From: Scleromitrula shiraiana
Taxonomy: Eukaryota; Ascomycota; Leotiomycetes; Helotiales; Sclerotiniaceae
Length of the DNA stretch: 64,000 bases
Assembly: GCA_028455995.1 (NCBI GenBank)
Contig: JABELC010000001.1
Coordinates: 2,406,501 to 2,470,500, forward strand
Reading direction: 5' to 3'
The stretch's first letter is position 1. Every line of letters starts with the position of its first letter. A program made the position numbers and the translations under genes. Below the pieces are notes generated by a model. That model ran no database searches and was not told where the DNA came from. It worked only from the letters and a program-made list of their open reading frames with translations. Shown piece after piece: positions 44,863 to 56,490 of the stretch.

Positions 44863-47819
44863 ATGGTAACTAAGGCTGCTACAAGACCTTCATCTAGGTC
44901 TACTCAATCACATCGAACTTCTTCTAAACCATCTTCCACAACAATCATGAGTCCGGCAGGGAGGATACCTGCATCGGCAGGGCAGGGTCTACCGCCTACA
45001 TCCGCCTTGCGATCACCAGGTGTTCAAGCAGAACATGTTCGCACGCCTAGTCCAAATTATTTTGGTCTCATTGTAGACCCCCAGAGTAATCCTAGGGATT
45101 CTAGTGTATTACCAAAAGACAACTGGAGTCCTACTACATCCTCCATAGTGAGTCCAATATCCGAACTATACCCTTTGATGAAGTCATTTCTAACCTGCCA
45201 TCTAATTTGTTTAGTTCTCATTTGGAGCGGGCACACCTCAGCGTCTACCTATTGATTCAAACCCTGACTTTGAAGCTTTCAGAAGACAATCAGAATCCAA
45301 TAATAAGTTTAACTTAAGCCATGGAGGTCTAGCCAATTTCTCCATGACACCAGGAGGCCCATCACAAATGCGCCCAAGAAACGAAAGAATTCCATCAAAA
45401 CTCGATATACATAATAACCCTCCTTCACCAAAATCGATTCCGCAGGATAGGGATGCATCGCAAATGGACCTTGGAGTTAATAGACAGGATTCTTCATATG
45501 TTTCTTCTTCTTCGGCCGCCACAATGAGTGCCAATTCGTTTTTCGACTTCCCTCGACAGTTGTCACCAGCAAGCTTTGGATCTGCAACGGCGCCGTTGCA
45601 AAGAAATACCCTATCGAATTTAGATGATCGACACCCTAGACTCTCTCTACCACAAAATAAAGCAGACCTTCCACCATCACAAGCTAGAAGTCAACACCAG
45701 CGTGCGGATACGTTACCGTTATCTTTAGAAGAAGGGCCAGCTTTAATATCACCATCACAACTGAAGGCAATGATGGAGAAAACTCCAACACAATTTTTAT
45801 TATTAGATTGCAGAGCCCTTTCCAAATTCGTTGATTCTAGAATATCCGGAGCTCTAAATTTATGTATACCTACAACTTTATTGAGACGGCCACAATGCAC
45901 TTTGCAGAAACTTCAAGAATCTTTCACAAATGAGGAGCAGAAACTTAGATTTTCTAAATGGAAATTGGCCAAATATATCATCGCTTATGATCATTCATCT
46001 TCGGATAAGAAAGATGCAGTAACAGTTATTAATACGCTAAAGAAATTTGTGGATGAAGATTGGTCTGGATCGAGATATGTTCTGAAAGGTGGATTTGCCT
46101 CGTTTGCGGAATCTTATCCAACATCTGTCGACCGGGGCGTAGCACAATCCTCATCAGTCTCAAAGTTGAATCTTACTCTTGGAACCAAGTTAGCGGAAGC
46201 ATTGCCAGTTGCTGGAGGATGTGCAATGCCAGCAACTGAAAACGCTGTTAATCCATTTTTCAGCAATATTCGTCAAAATCAAGATTTAATCGACGGAGTA
46301 GGACAAATGGATATCAAGGTGCCAGAAGATCTAATTCGTGACAATTCCGCCATGAGTGTTGTGCCTAGATGGCTACTAAGGGCTTCCAAGAGGGAAGATC
46401 ATGGCAAGATTGTTTCAGACAAATTCCTGCATATTGAACAGGCAGAACAAAAGAGAATGACCAAGGCATTGACTTCTGGAGTATTTTATGGTGCGCCGGT
46501 TCCCGGATCAAGGGATGTTCAGATTGCAGGTGTTGAAAAGGGAGGGAAAAATAGGTACAACAACATTTGGCCATTCGAACACACCAGAGTTAGACTGCAA
46601 GGTCGTGAAGATGGTGTATGCGATTATGTGAATGCCAGTCATGTTAGGGCTTCAAGAAGTAATAAACAATACATTGCTTCGCAAGGACCCCTACCTACCA
46701 CTTTTGAGGTTAGTCTTCTCACTTTTCTTCTTTTTGAGGAAATTGCTAATGATGTCCTAGGATTTCTGGAGCGTTGTTTGGGAGCAGGATGTCCGTGTCA
46801 TCGTCATGTTAACAGCGGAATCAGAAGGTGGGCAATTGAAATGCCATCCTTATTGGTCAAGTCATGATTATGGCCAACTTAAACTCAAGAATTTATCCGA
46901 AAAGAAAGTATCTCTCGATCCTACAAAACATCGAAGTTACGCAGAACGCAGGGATTCTGCTGGACGCCGCCGTGCAAATACCAGTACTGAAAATGCAGCG
47001 TCCATTTCTCCAACCATAGAACCACATGTTATTGTTCGAAAATTCACATTATCTCATGCCGCTCAACCATTTAAACCGATGCGCGAAATCACCCAAATAC
47101 ATTATTCTTCCTGGCCAGACTTTGGTGCCCCAGCCGAACCTGGCCAATTATTAGCTTTAATCCAACTTAGCAATCTTATGCAACGCGCAGCATCCTCCGC
47201 CACCCAATCTCCCCGAATAGACGAACCCGAAAACGACGAAGACACAAGACCAATGCTCGTTCATTGCAGTGCGGGGTGTGGTCGTACGGGCACATTTTGC
47301 ACCATCGATTCCGTTATAGATATGCTAAAACGTCAACGAAGAGAATTTAGAAGTGGAGTCACGCCAATGGAATTCGACGATTCTCCTAATAATAATAGCA
47401 ATGATGGGGATGGGGATTATATGGCGGCGGCGGCATCGTCGTACGGGAGAAATAATAATTCAACTAGTCGTAATTCGGCCAGTACTTCAGCTTCAGCTTT
47501 TACAGCAACGCAAACGCAAACGCAATTGAACAGCGATTGGATCTTCGATCCGGATTTGGATCTCATTGAGAAGACGGTGGAGGATTTTAGAGGTCAGAGA
47601 CTTAGTATGGTGCAGAGTTTGAAACAATATGTTCTTTGTTATGAGACGGTTTTGGAGTGGATTTCGCAACAGTATTATGGGAATGGGAATGGAAATGGAA
47701 ATGGAAATGGCAATGGCAATGGGAGTAGCAATGGGAATGGGAATGGGAATGGAAATGGAAATGGGGGGTTGAGAAGTTATAGAGATAGGAGTGGTAGTTT
47801 GGGGGAGGTATTTGCATAG
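44863..47819 (+). CDS. Protein tyrosine phosphatase with rhodanese-like domain (PTP2/PTP3 family)
   Basis: Exons 44863-45147, 45215-46708 and 46761-47819 give 945 residues. The first ~290 residues are Ser/Pro-rich and disordered. A rhodanese-like domain follows (SPSQLKAMMEKTPTQFLLLDCRAL, SRISGALNLCIP, KYIIAYDHSS), whose active-site loop lacks the usual Cys, as in the kinase-docking domains of MAP kinase phosphatases. The PTP domain shows NRYNNIWPFEHTRV, DYVNAS, the WPD loop (SSWPDFGAP), the catalytic P-loop VHCSAGCGRTGT and a Q-loop (QSLKQYVLCYE). A ~100-residue Asn/Ser-rich insert separates the last two. The C-terminus is an Asn-Gly repeat encoded by a GGNAAT microsatellite (about 47678-47765). 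Relatives in yeast dephosphorylate Hog1 and Fus3 MAP kinases in nucleus and cytosol, and the same role is likely here. Confidence 0.93.
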
Positions 47820-48331
47820 CTTGGTTTGGTTTGGTTTGATTTGGTTTGGTTTGGTTTGGTTTAGCATATTATGGTTTGATAGCTTGAGAGGATAGCTTGG
47901 GAGGATGAGGATGGATGGATAGGAGTTGATTGGAATGGATTGGATTGCATTGGACTGAACTGAACTGGATTGGAATGGAATGGATGTATCTTAGTTGGAT
48001 CTTGGATCTTGACTTAACTTGACTTGACTTGACTTGATTACTTTATTAAGAGGTTAAGAATATGAAGTTGATGAGAATCAAGATAAAGATAAAGATAAAG
48101 ATAAAAATGAAGATAATGATGATGATGATGATGATGATGATGAATAAATCTATTAAATTTTAAGAGAGAGATATACATACATACATACATACATACCTAC
48201 ATACCCTTTTATTGATTGATTGATTGATTGATTGATTAGTTTATTCTTTCACCATTATTCTTTCACCATTAATCATTAATCATTAATCATTAATCGTGTA
48301 GATAGTAAAATACCTTGTACGCGGGTATCTT
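47820..48331. repeat. Microsatellite-rich convergent intergenic region
   Basis: Directly after the phosphatase stop lie TTTGG units (47821-47863), then TGGAT/TTGAC-like units, GATAAA units, GAT trinucleotides (48115-48143), ATAC units (48175-48205), GATT units (48212-48237) and ATTAATC heptamers (about 48266-48295). No gene is seen. Confidence 0.85.
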
Positions 48332-51300
48332 TTAATCAACACTAATACAAGTTCCAGTTTCCTCTCTCGCCCTCATCATTACCTTCTCTTTCTCTTTCTC
48401 CTTTCCTTTTTCTTTTCCCTTGGGTCTACCTCTACCTCTCCCCATTCTATTATCGTTATTATCCCTATTATATTCACCCCTTCCTTCCCCTTCCCCTTCC
48501 CCTTCGCATTCATCACCCTCCCCCTCATAACCACCCCGCTCAACTAGTATAACCACATTCAACCCCGCCGCATATGCCTCCCTAACCGCACAAGCCACAC
48601 AAGTCCACCCCCTCCCCCACTCCTTCCTCCCATTCCCCTTTCCATCCCCATCCTCATACCCATCCCCATCCCCTCCACCCCCCACCCCCGCAACCAGCGC
48701 ATTCAACCCCCAATGCGCACACCACGCCCGTCCCAAAACCTCATTATCCCCCACCCCCCTCGCATCCAGCACCAGTACCCTCTCCCTCCCCCAATCCTCC
48801 TCCAAACTCAGCCCCTCCATCCTCACATCCCCTTTCAACCCCCATTCCCCCACGCCCAGCGCCTCATCCACGCGTTTGATCTCGTATTCGTATCTCGCGA
48901 ATAGGGGGTGCGGACCCCGCGTGCAGGGATACGCGGAGATGAAGGCGATGTTGTGGGAGAGCGAGAGGGGGTACGTGAGGTTGTTTAGGGCGAAGATGAT
49001 GCGGGCTTTGTATTGGGGGTTTGCATCGTCGGAGGCGGGGATGAGGGTGAGTTTGTTGATACGGTTGGTATTTATTATCTGGTCTCTGTCGAGCGGGAGA
49101 GGAAGAATGTAATCGCTGATAGGATAAATTGAATCGCTCGTAGGAGGACCCAGGGGATCCGATCTCAGCGCCATACTAGTGACATCTGATTTGAGGAGTT
49201 TTTGCTTGCAGGGCCGTATTACGAGGGTGATGGTTTGGGTACGCGAGATATCGGGGCATGAGAGGGTGGGACCAATCCAGCCGGAGATTTCGATGCTGGT
49301 TGGGGCGAGCACTTTACCTACTATACTGGTTGAGGGCCAGTAGGTTGTGTTTTTGAATTGGAAGCCTGTGTTGGGGTGTTTGTATGATAGGCCGGTTAGC
49401 TTGAGGGATTCGGTGTCGCTGCCGGCGCTTTGGATTAGAGTATTCATGAGAAACCAGGGGAGGGTTGGACCGGGTAGGATGACGCCGTATATGTAGGATA
49501 GTGCTTCCGAGGAGTAGTTTGTTGGGTATTCTCCATTGAGAACTTCTTCTAGACCAGCTAGATTGGGCCATTTCATAGCTTTGGCGAATTTGGAAAGTGC
49601 ATCGATTTGGGATTCTCTAACTTTGAAGCTAGACTTGGCTGGTACTATGTTAGTTTGACCTCCATCGGGTAACGTGTTGAATACTTACACCAATTTCTCT
49701 CTTCTGGAGAAGGAACCGTAATGCATTCTCTCCATCTCCTTGCTAAGGCTAAATCCCACGCAATCTTTGGAGGTAATTGTGATAACAATCTCTTTTTCGA
49801 GGAAGAAGAATGATTCTTAGAATGAATCCTCAAGTCAAGCTCCGTACTTAGCAATACTTGAAGACAAAGAAACTGATACATTTCAATATCTCCACTCGGT
49901 AACCTCTTGAGTCTTAAATATTTCCCTACAGCATCATGGTTCTCGACTTTGCTAAAATCAATCCACTTATCTCTCGTCAAAACGATAATGAGATCCGTAA
50001 TCTGCTTCTCCATTGCCTTGTGCGGTTTAAAGATTCTATCAGGATCGACGAGAAAATGTCGATACAAGTTCTTGTACATCAAATCTGGATCATCCTCCTC
50101 GATCAATCCTCTCTCCAGATATTTCAACCTATTTAATATCTTCTCTAAATCAACATCCCTCGTAGAGACACCCGAATCTCGAACTTCGATTCCAGGATGA
50201 AGATTACCAGCTAAACTTGCCCAACAATTCAAAGTAATAGTTCCTGGTCTAACACCATAAAAATATTTTCGACTAGGTTGTTCCAATGTTTTCCAAGGTC
50301 GACTTGCATCTCCAGGTCCTTGTATACGAAATGAATCGACTGTAAATGCCTCGTGAAATACACGAGCGCTATCATCTCCAGCATCGCCATTTCCACTACA
50401 AGTGACATAAAGCGCAAAATAATCATCAGAAGCATGAGCAATCGACTTTTTGACCCCTTTGAAAATTGGGACCCCAGTAGCGATCAATTGCATAGCCCTT
50501 CCTTGTGATAACCTATGTTCCATCAGGTAACCAGCAGGCGGCCATTCCGTCAATATTTTTGGCTTGAGTTTTATAGGTTCTTCCCAATGTTTTGAGGTTG
50601 ACCATTCTCTTATTCTTGGTCGAGGATTAGAAGGTTGAGTTTTAGGCGTAGGTAAGGTACGGCGGTAGGCTGTGGATATAGAATTATTGCCATCGTATTC
50701 TTCTACATTGCGATCGTGATCCTTGTCGTTCCCTTCTTCCATTTGAGATCGATCTGATTTTCGTGCTCTCTCTTCATAGTCATGACTCTCGCTATGATTT
50801 CTAGAATTATTGCCATCGTAATTCGCTCCTTTGTGACCATTTCCCCTTCGATGCCGATCAGCTCGATGCTCTCCACCTTCCGACGTGTTTTTGTGACTTC
50901 CAGAATTGCGACTATCGCGGCTGTCTTCCTCAGTACCGTATGTCTCAGAACCGCCTGGCTCAAATTCCTCATCTTCGCGACGTTTATGATCTTTCCGAAC
51001 CTTGACAACACGATATCTTCTCGGTCGATTCACACGCTCATGCTCATCTTCAAGCTCTGCACTATGCCTTCCAGAATCACTGCCATCGGATTCGACCTCT
51101 TCCCTCCCATCATCAACCACCTCTATCCTCTCCCCATCAATTATATGATATCGAAGAGCTCCCAGCCCGCTTATCTCCTCACGCTCAGAACTCCCCTTCG
51201 AACCACTACTCCACCCGCTGCTATCCCCGCCATATTCGCTCCGATTCCGAGTTACCTGAACCGTCTCATCATCTACCACCCGATACCTCACTCCCTTCCG

Positions 51301-51486
51301 TGTCTGCCTCGAGCTATAACTCCCAGAACTAGTGGTCCCCTCATATCCCGATTTATCCTCATCATCCCTCCCGCTTTTCTTTTCTCTCCTCAGCCTCCTT
51401 GTACTCTCCTTTTTGTTATTATCTTTGCTCCCTTTCCTTCTCCCGAAACTGAAAATCCTCACGAGTTTATCCGTCGTTGATGTCAT
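48332..51486 (-). CDS. Large protein of unknown function with C-terminal AT-hook
   Basis: Exons 51486-49689 and 49644-48332 give 1036 residues; the splice (donor GTAAGT, acceptor ATAG) joins EERNW to LPAKSSF in frame, so two long frames form one gene. The start is taken as the ATG at 51486, since the frame upstream to 51552 has no ATG. Residues 1-300 are highly charged, Arg/Ser/Glu-rich and disordered (RRYRVVKVRKDHKRRED). A globular, probably conserved core spans roughly 300-800 (ILTEWPPAGYLMEHRLSQGR; RPGTITLNCWASLAGNLHPG). The C-terminal region includes GRAWCAHWGLNALVAG and CVACAVREAYAAGLNVVILVE, then Gly/Glu repeats and a canonical AT-hook (GRGRGRPKGK) about 35 residues from the end. I recognise no family; DNA or chromatin association is suggested only by the AT-hook. 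Confidence 0.8.
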
Positions 51487-52506
51487 TTTGATCCTTCTTT
51501 TTCTTTCTCTTGGGCTTCCTCCCCCCCTCTCTGGATTACTCTGAGTACTCACTTCCTCCTATTATTGAAAGTAAACAAACAAGCAGACGAACAGAAGAAC
51601 AAACACGGTATAAAATAGAAATCAATTAAAACACTCCCTTCGAGATAATCAATCAATCAATCCATCCACCCACTACCAGAATAGAAAGAACGAAGAACGA
51701 AGAACGAAATCAAAAGGAAAGAGCCAAAAAAAAAAAAAAAAAAAAAAAAAAAAACAAAAAAGATAGGAAAGTAAATAAAAGATTCCAATCCTCCCCAGTG
51801 TAACAAAGCAGAAGCCAGAAGCTGAAAGTTGCGAGGTTTATTTACTTTCCCCCCCCAAGTATCATTCATTCATACATACATGCATATACAGCATACAGCA
51901 TACAGTGAGTCAGTCAACTACTCTACACGGTCAACTCAAACCATCCATCCATCCATCCATCCACACATCCATGCATACATAGAAGAAGAAAATAAATAAA
52001 TAAATAAATAAAACATAGAAAGAAATAAGTAATCCACAGAAACCAATACACTCTACTCCCGATTTATCATTCGAACAATCAATCCCGTGTCGAGATAGAC
52101 GGACGGACGGTTGTAAAGATGAGTGATGATTGCTGGTTATGTGGATTGTAAAGTATTGCCAAATTTGCAGTTTCTTGAGGTTCGTCTTCATGCTATGCTA
52201 TGCTATGCTATGCTATCCCTTCATTTTCATTTACCACTTATTAGACGATTGGTGGGGCTTTGCTTGTTGGCACTTGTCCCTTTGGGTCTTGAATACATAT
52301 ATGCAGGCACAGTAGGTACAGAGTAGTTGGATATGATTCCATGGTATTGATTGGATAAATTTAGTATGTTGCTACAAAAGTATGTAATATATAATTATAT
52401 AATCGGTACAGTTATTTGTGAGAGGAAGCATGTATAGCTTTCAAAACTTTAGAGCTTCGTCGCATACAGATGCTCGGTTTTTTTAATCCCCCTCAACTGA
52501 ATTACA
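51487..52506. other. Intergenic, microsatellites and long poly-A
   Basis: This lies upstream of the unknown gene and downstream of the VTC4-type gene. It holds a purine-rich leader (51490-51560 on the minus strand), an A tract of about 29 bases (51726-51754), CATC units (about 51940-51961), AAAT units (51986-52013) and TATGC pentamers (52190-52216). No gene is seen. Confidence 0.7.
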
Positions 52507-54948
52507 TTATACCAGCTCGATTTTCCACGATTCCGAGTCCGTGACTTGGTCTATAGTACTATTGCCAGTAGTCAAACCAAGGCCGTCCTGTCGATACCTA
52601 TCCATAGCCTGACGATACTACAAAACTGTTAGAACGACAACATTCATCACATATCAAATAAAGGAAATTCCTCTTACCTTAAACGTAAAGTTAATCAACA
52701 ACGACATCATAAGAGCAAAACTAACAATCATCGGACCAATCAAATTATCAAAGTCCTTCCCGCTCCTCGCAACAATCATATTCCGCCGCGTGTAATGCAT
52801 CCACGTACCCCATGAACCAGCAAATATAGCAATCACAATATATGCAATACCCATAGCTTCCGCAATTTCATCTTCTCCCGCAGCAGTGTACAAACTAACG
52901 GCCAGCGATCCTAACAATATGCAGATGTGTTGCCACTTCAAGAAGGTACGCTCGTTGGCTAACCACACTTTAGGCTCGACTTGTAAAGGTCCTGAGTCTT
53001 TTAGATATTGGCTGGGTTTGGTAACACCTGGCGGTAATTGAACGTTCTTTTCCCTGCGAGATCGTGCATAACGTGAAAGGGAGAAAGATGGAAATATGGA
53101 CGACATGGTGCCGTAGCCACCTTGATTACTCGATTGTGGAACTTCATCGCCTTCACCTTCCGTAGCAGTAGATCCATTTATCTGGGACCTTTTACCAGCT
53201 CGCTCATCTGCAGCCATTCTCTCTTGCATGTACGATTTGCCTACCGGAGAGCTAACTGCAGGTTTGAAACTTGCTGCAGCCTTTACTGAATTTCCTAAAA
53301 AGCTACCAACCACAAGGTCATTCTCTGCTTGTTTGGCTTTTCGATCTTGATCTTCTTCAAATGCAGCTTGCGGATCTTTACGAATATCATCTGACAAATT
53401 TCCATGCCAGGAAGGATAATCATTAACATTATCCTCAAAAAGTGATACAGCTCCTTGAAGGAACTTAGAAAACTCGGGTGCCTCATACACAAGATGCGAG
53501 GCCATCAGATCCTGTACCCATTGCGGCTGCTTTTTGCTCGCATCGTCCTTGACTTTGATCTCTAATACCGAATATGGAAATCTAGAGATTTCACCTTGAT
53601 TGACGTTAGGAAATGGATATGACATGGCACTACTATCAATATCGCGCCTGTGCCAGCTTTTAGGATCCCTGCATGGTCGATCCTCATCTAAACAGTCTTC
53701 CCGTATGAATGCCAATTGCGTATCAATAGAAATCCTAACTTTGTCATCCAATGGCTTTTGGAAAGCCGTCCGTGTATAATTGGCTCGTAACATTGGCTGT
53801 AGATCATTCTTCTTAATAAATGATTGTATATCATTCACAGTGTTCTTGAATGCCTCAATCTTTGCCTCTGGTTGTCCTTGTCGTTCCATTTTTTGCACAC
53901 TCTTCTCCATTTTATATTCACCCTTGATAAATGGCTGAATATATTTTTCCTTGATTGCGAACTTCTTCTCTTCACTACCGCCATTATCATGAACGACTTT
54001 TTGTTCGATGTGAAGTTCCGGATTCTCATTAAGTTGCCCATACCATCTTATACGAAGTGACGAAGCATCTCTCTTTCCTTCCCGCTTCTGATCATATAAT
54101 GTAAAACTAGGGCTGTCGAAGTAGAGGGAATTGAGAGTCGGATCGCCTTGGGCCTCGAGGCCTTTAGAGGATGGCTCGCTGTATACGACCGCAGGAAGTC
54201 GACGAAGGATGAAGGTCTTGACCTCTAGGAGGTTGTCGGGGTGAACCCAGACTATTGAAAAACGTATTAGTACAGAAAAAGACGATATAGAGAAGACTGT
54301 TCACTAACATTTATAAGCAGTATATTTTTCCACCGTTTGCGATTGAGATTGAGCATCGGAGGACGAAGCAGCGATGGGATCTGCAGTCTCGTCCAGTTGT
54401 TGACGAACGACAAAGTACATCATCGATACTTTGTTAAGCAATGCTGAATATCCTTGTTCCGAATTAAAGGGTCTCTTCTGCAAACTCATTTGCATCATTG
54501 GCCTAATCTTATAATTATTTCCTCTCTTGCGATCATGCTTCTTAACAATCTTCAAGAACCCGGTATAATTGATACTGCTGTATTTCTTAAGCTCCTTCGT
54601 CTCATTGATGATAGAATCAAGTTCCTCTTCAATCTCCTTGAACTTCCCAGAGGCTATATTTGCTTTAGCTTTTCCATCTTCTGGTGCGAGTTCTTTGAGC
54701 TTCTCGCCAGCAGCGTGAGCACGCTCTTCTAATGATTTGAACTGAGAAGCTTGGAAAGAAGCTATCTTTTCCAACTGAACATTCAAAATCTCTTCGCTGA
54801 ATCTTGTTTCGTCATCCGCAGTCCATGGTCGATCGTCCCCCTCTGATGCAGCATCTTCTCGAAGTAGGTTTTTTAATTTCGCATAATCGATGTATTGATC
54901 TTTCCATGGAGGATATATCGAATTTCGTAATGTCTTTCCGAAACGCAT
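52507..54948 (-). CDS. Vacuolar transporter chaperone, VTC4-type polyphosphate polymerase
   Basis: Exons 54948-54309, 54251-52678 and 52617-52507 give 774 residues. The N-terminal SPX domain (MRFGKTLRNSIYPPWKDQYIDYAKLK, and KILKKHDRK-like KIVKKHDRKRG) senses inositol pyrophosphates. The central VTC domain carries the basic tunnel residues of the catalytic subunit: Arg pair in SLRIRWYGQ, Lys in EQKVV, Lys in FAIKEKYI and Glu in SVLEIKVKDD. Near the C-terminus, LANERTFLKWQHICILLGSLAVSLY begins a three-helix membrane domain. The complex makes polyphosphate from ATP and moves it into the vacuole. The presence of these residues favours VTC4 over the VTC2/3 accessory subunits. The last 36 residues come from a separate 111-nt exon. 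Confidence 0.9.
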
Positions 54949-56490
54949 CGTGTTGGTCAATTGGATGTCGTTATTGAATTGTTAATTGAAGATTGGAAGT
55001 CCGAGAAGTAAAAGTTAAATGATTCTATATTCGTCCCCAAAGTGTTCCCGGGTATTGTTAGTTTCGAAACTTATACTACGTAGTAGCGCCTGTTATCTTT
55101 CACCAAGATTGTGATAAAAATTAATTGATGAAAATGAATAGAAAAAGAATCAAATTTTGTATTAATAAGTTAAGTCAAGTTTGAATATATAATGTACAAT
55201 ACATACATGAATGAACCTTGAAGTGATAAGGGAAATATTATACAATTATACAGTATATCAAGTAGACCCGTACAACCCGTAAAACATTTCAAAAGGTTGG
55301 AAAGGTTGAAGCTTGAAAAGATTATGAAATTATGAAGTCAGCGTGCCAGCTTCTCCCAAAGCTCTCACGTGCATTAAATATAGAACATGATTCGATTGAT
55401 AAAACTATAACTAATAATTCAGTCTAATAAAAGTCACTCATGCTAGAAAAATGGGACACTGCAGAATCATAGATGTAATGGGATAGCATATAATGGATAT
55501 ATATGACGTGCATCACATGTTACATTAGTAAAATGATTAGATGATTAATAAGACATGGTTGCTCGAATTGTATCGACAACACCTAAGAAACCGTAAGGTG
55601 TACATTGTTAATAGCTATATATCAAGACTTCGAAGTCTGTTATTCTTCTCCCTTCTATACGAGCTATTGGAGTTTTGAATGTCCATTCTATTCGTATAGA
55701 ATCACAATATGTTCCAATATCACAATGTCTAAGTTGGATACAGACATTCAAAATGAATTTCCTTAAAATATATCTAAATATTCAAACATTAAACAAACAT
55801 TCAAAATCCAATCAGCCGAAAATCATCTCAACATCTATACTTCAAACAGAGATTCAAAATCAAACTTCTAGCTAAAAAAACATTCCCAACATCTATATCC
55901 CAAACAAAACATTCAAAACGAGTTCATCCAACATACATTTAATTTAAATCTTCGAATCTCAAACAGACATCACAAAACAGCTTAGCTCAAAGTAAATAAA
56001 TACTCTACAAGTTATAATATCATATAGTTATATTCTCCCCATCTCAATATCAAATCTATGTACAAGAAAAGCTGTTATACTTCTCCATCCCATCACAAAC
56101 GTACTCCAACTCCCATCTTCTTCCTTCCCCTCCTTGCCCCTCTCCCAAGCCAAAAAAAAAGAATCATTTCACTGGTATCGTAAAAAAAAAGGCATAACCC
56201 ATCAAAGCAAAGACCCAAAAACTTTGCAACCTCGATGAATAACCTCCTTTCCTTTCCCTTTCTCGGGCAGCCCATATCATAATCATATATAACATATCTG
56301 GAAAGCCTCATGATTTATGTAATGCATTACAAGCATTTTGCTTTTCCCTAATACCAAAATATGCCTTTTACATTTTTAATCGTCCGTCCATCCCAAGAAA
56401 TGTGCCTAATCGTACCACTCACTACTATATTGTTTGCAAGTATCGGTGTAAATGTATGTGTTGAATTTTGTCTGTTGTGATATGTGTATT
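54949..56490. other. Intergenic, 1.5 kb, no gene seen
   Basis: The VTC4-type promoter region and the GLT1 3' flank lie here. A loosely repeated ACATTCAAAA-type element recurs between about 55745 and 55975. A small inverted repeat (ATTCTAT/ATAGAAT) is at about 55685-55702. No conserved coding frame is visible. Confidence 0.55.

Noticed and set aside
51487..51552. Extension of the unknown protein upstream of the ATG at 51486
   Set aside because: The extended frame has only a GTG at its start and purine-rich low-complexity content, consistent with a 5' leader.
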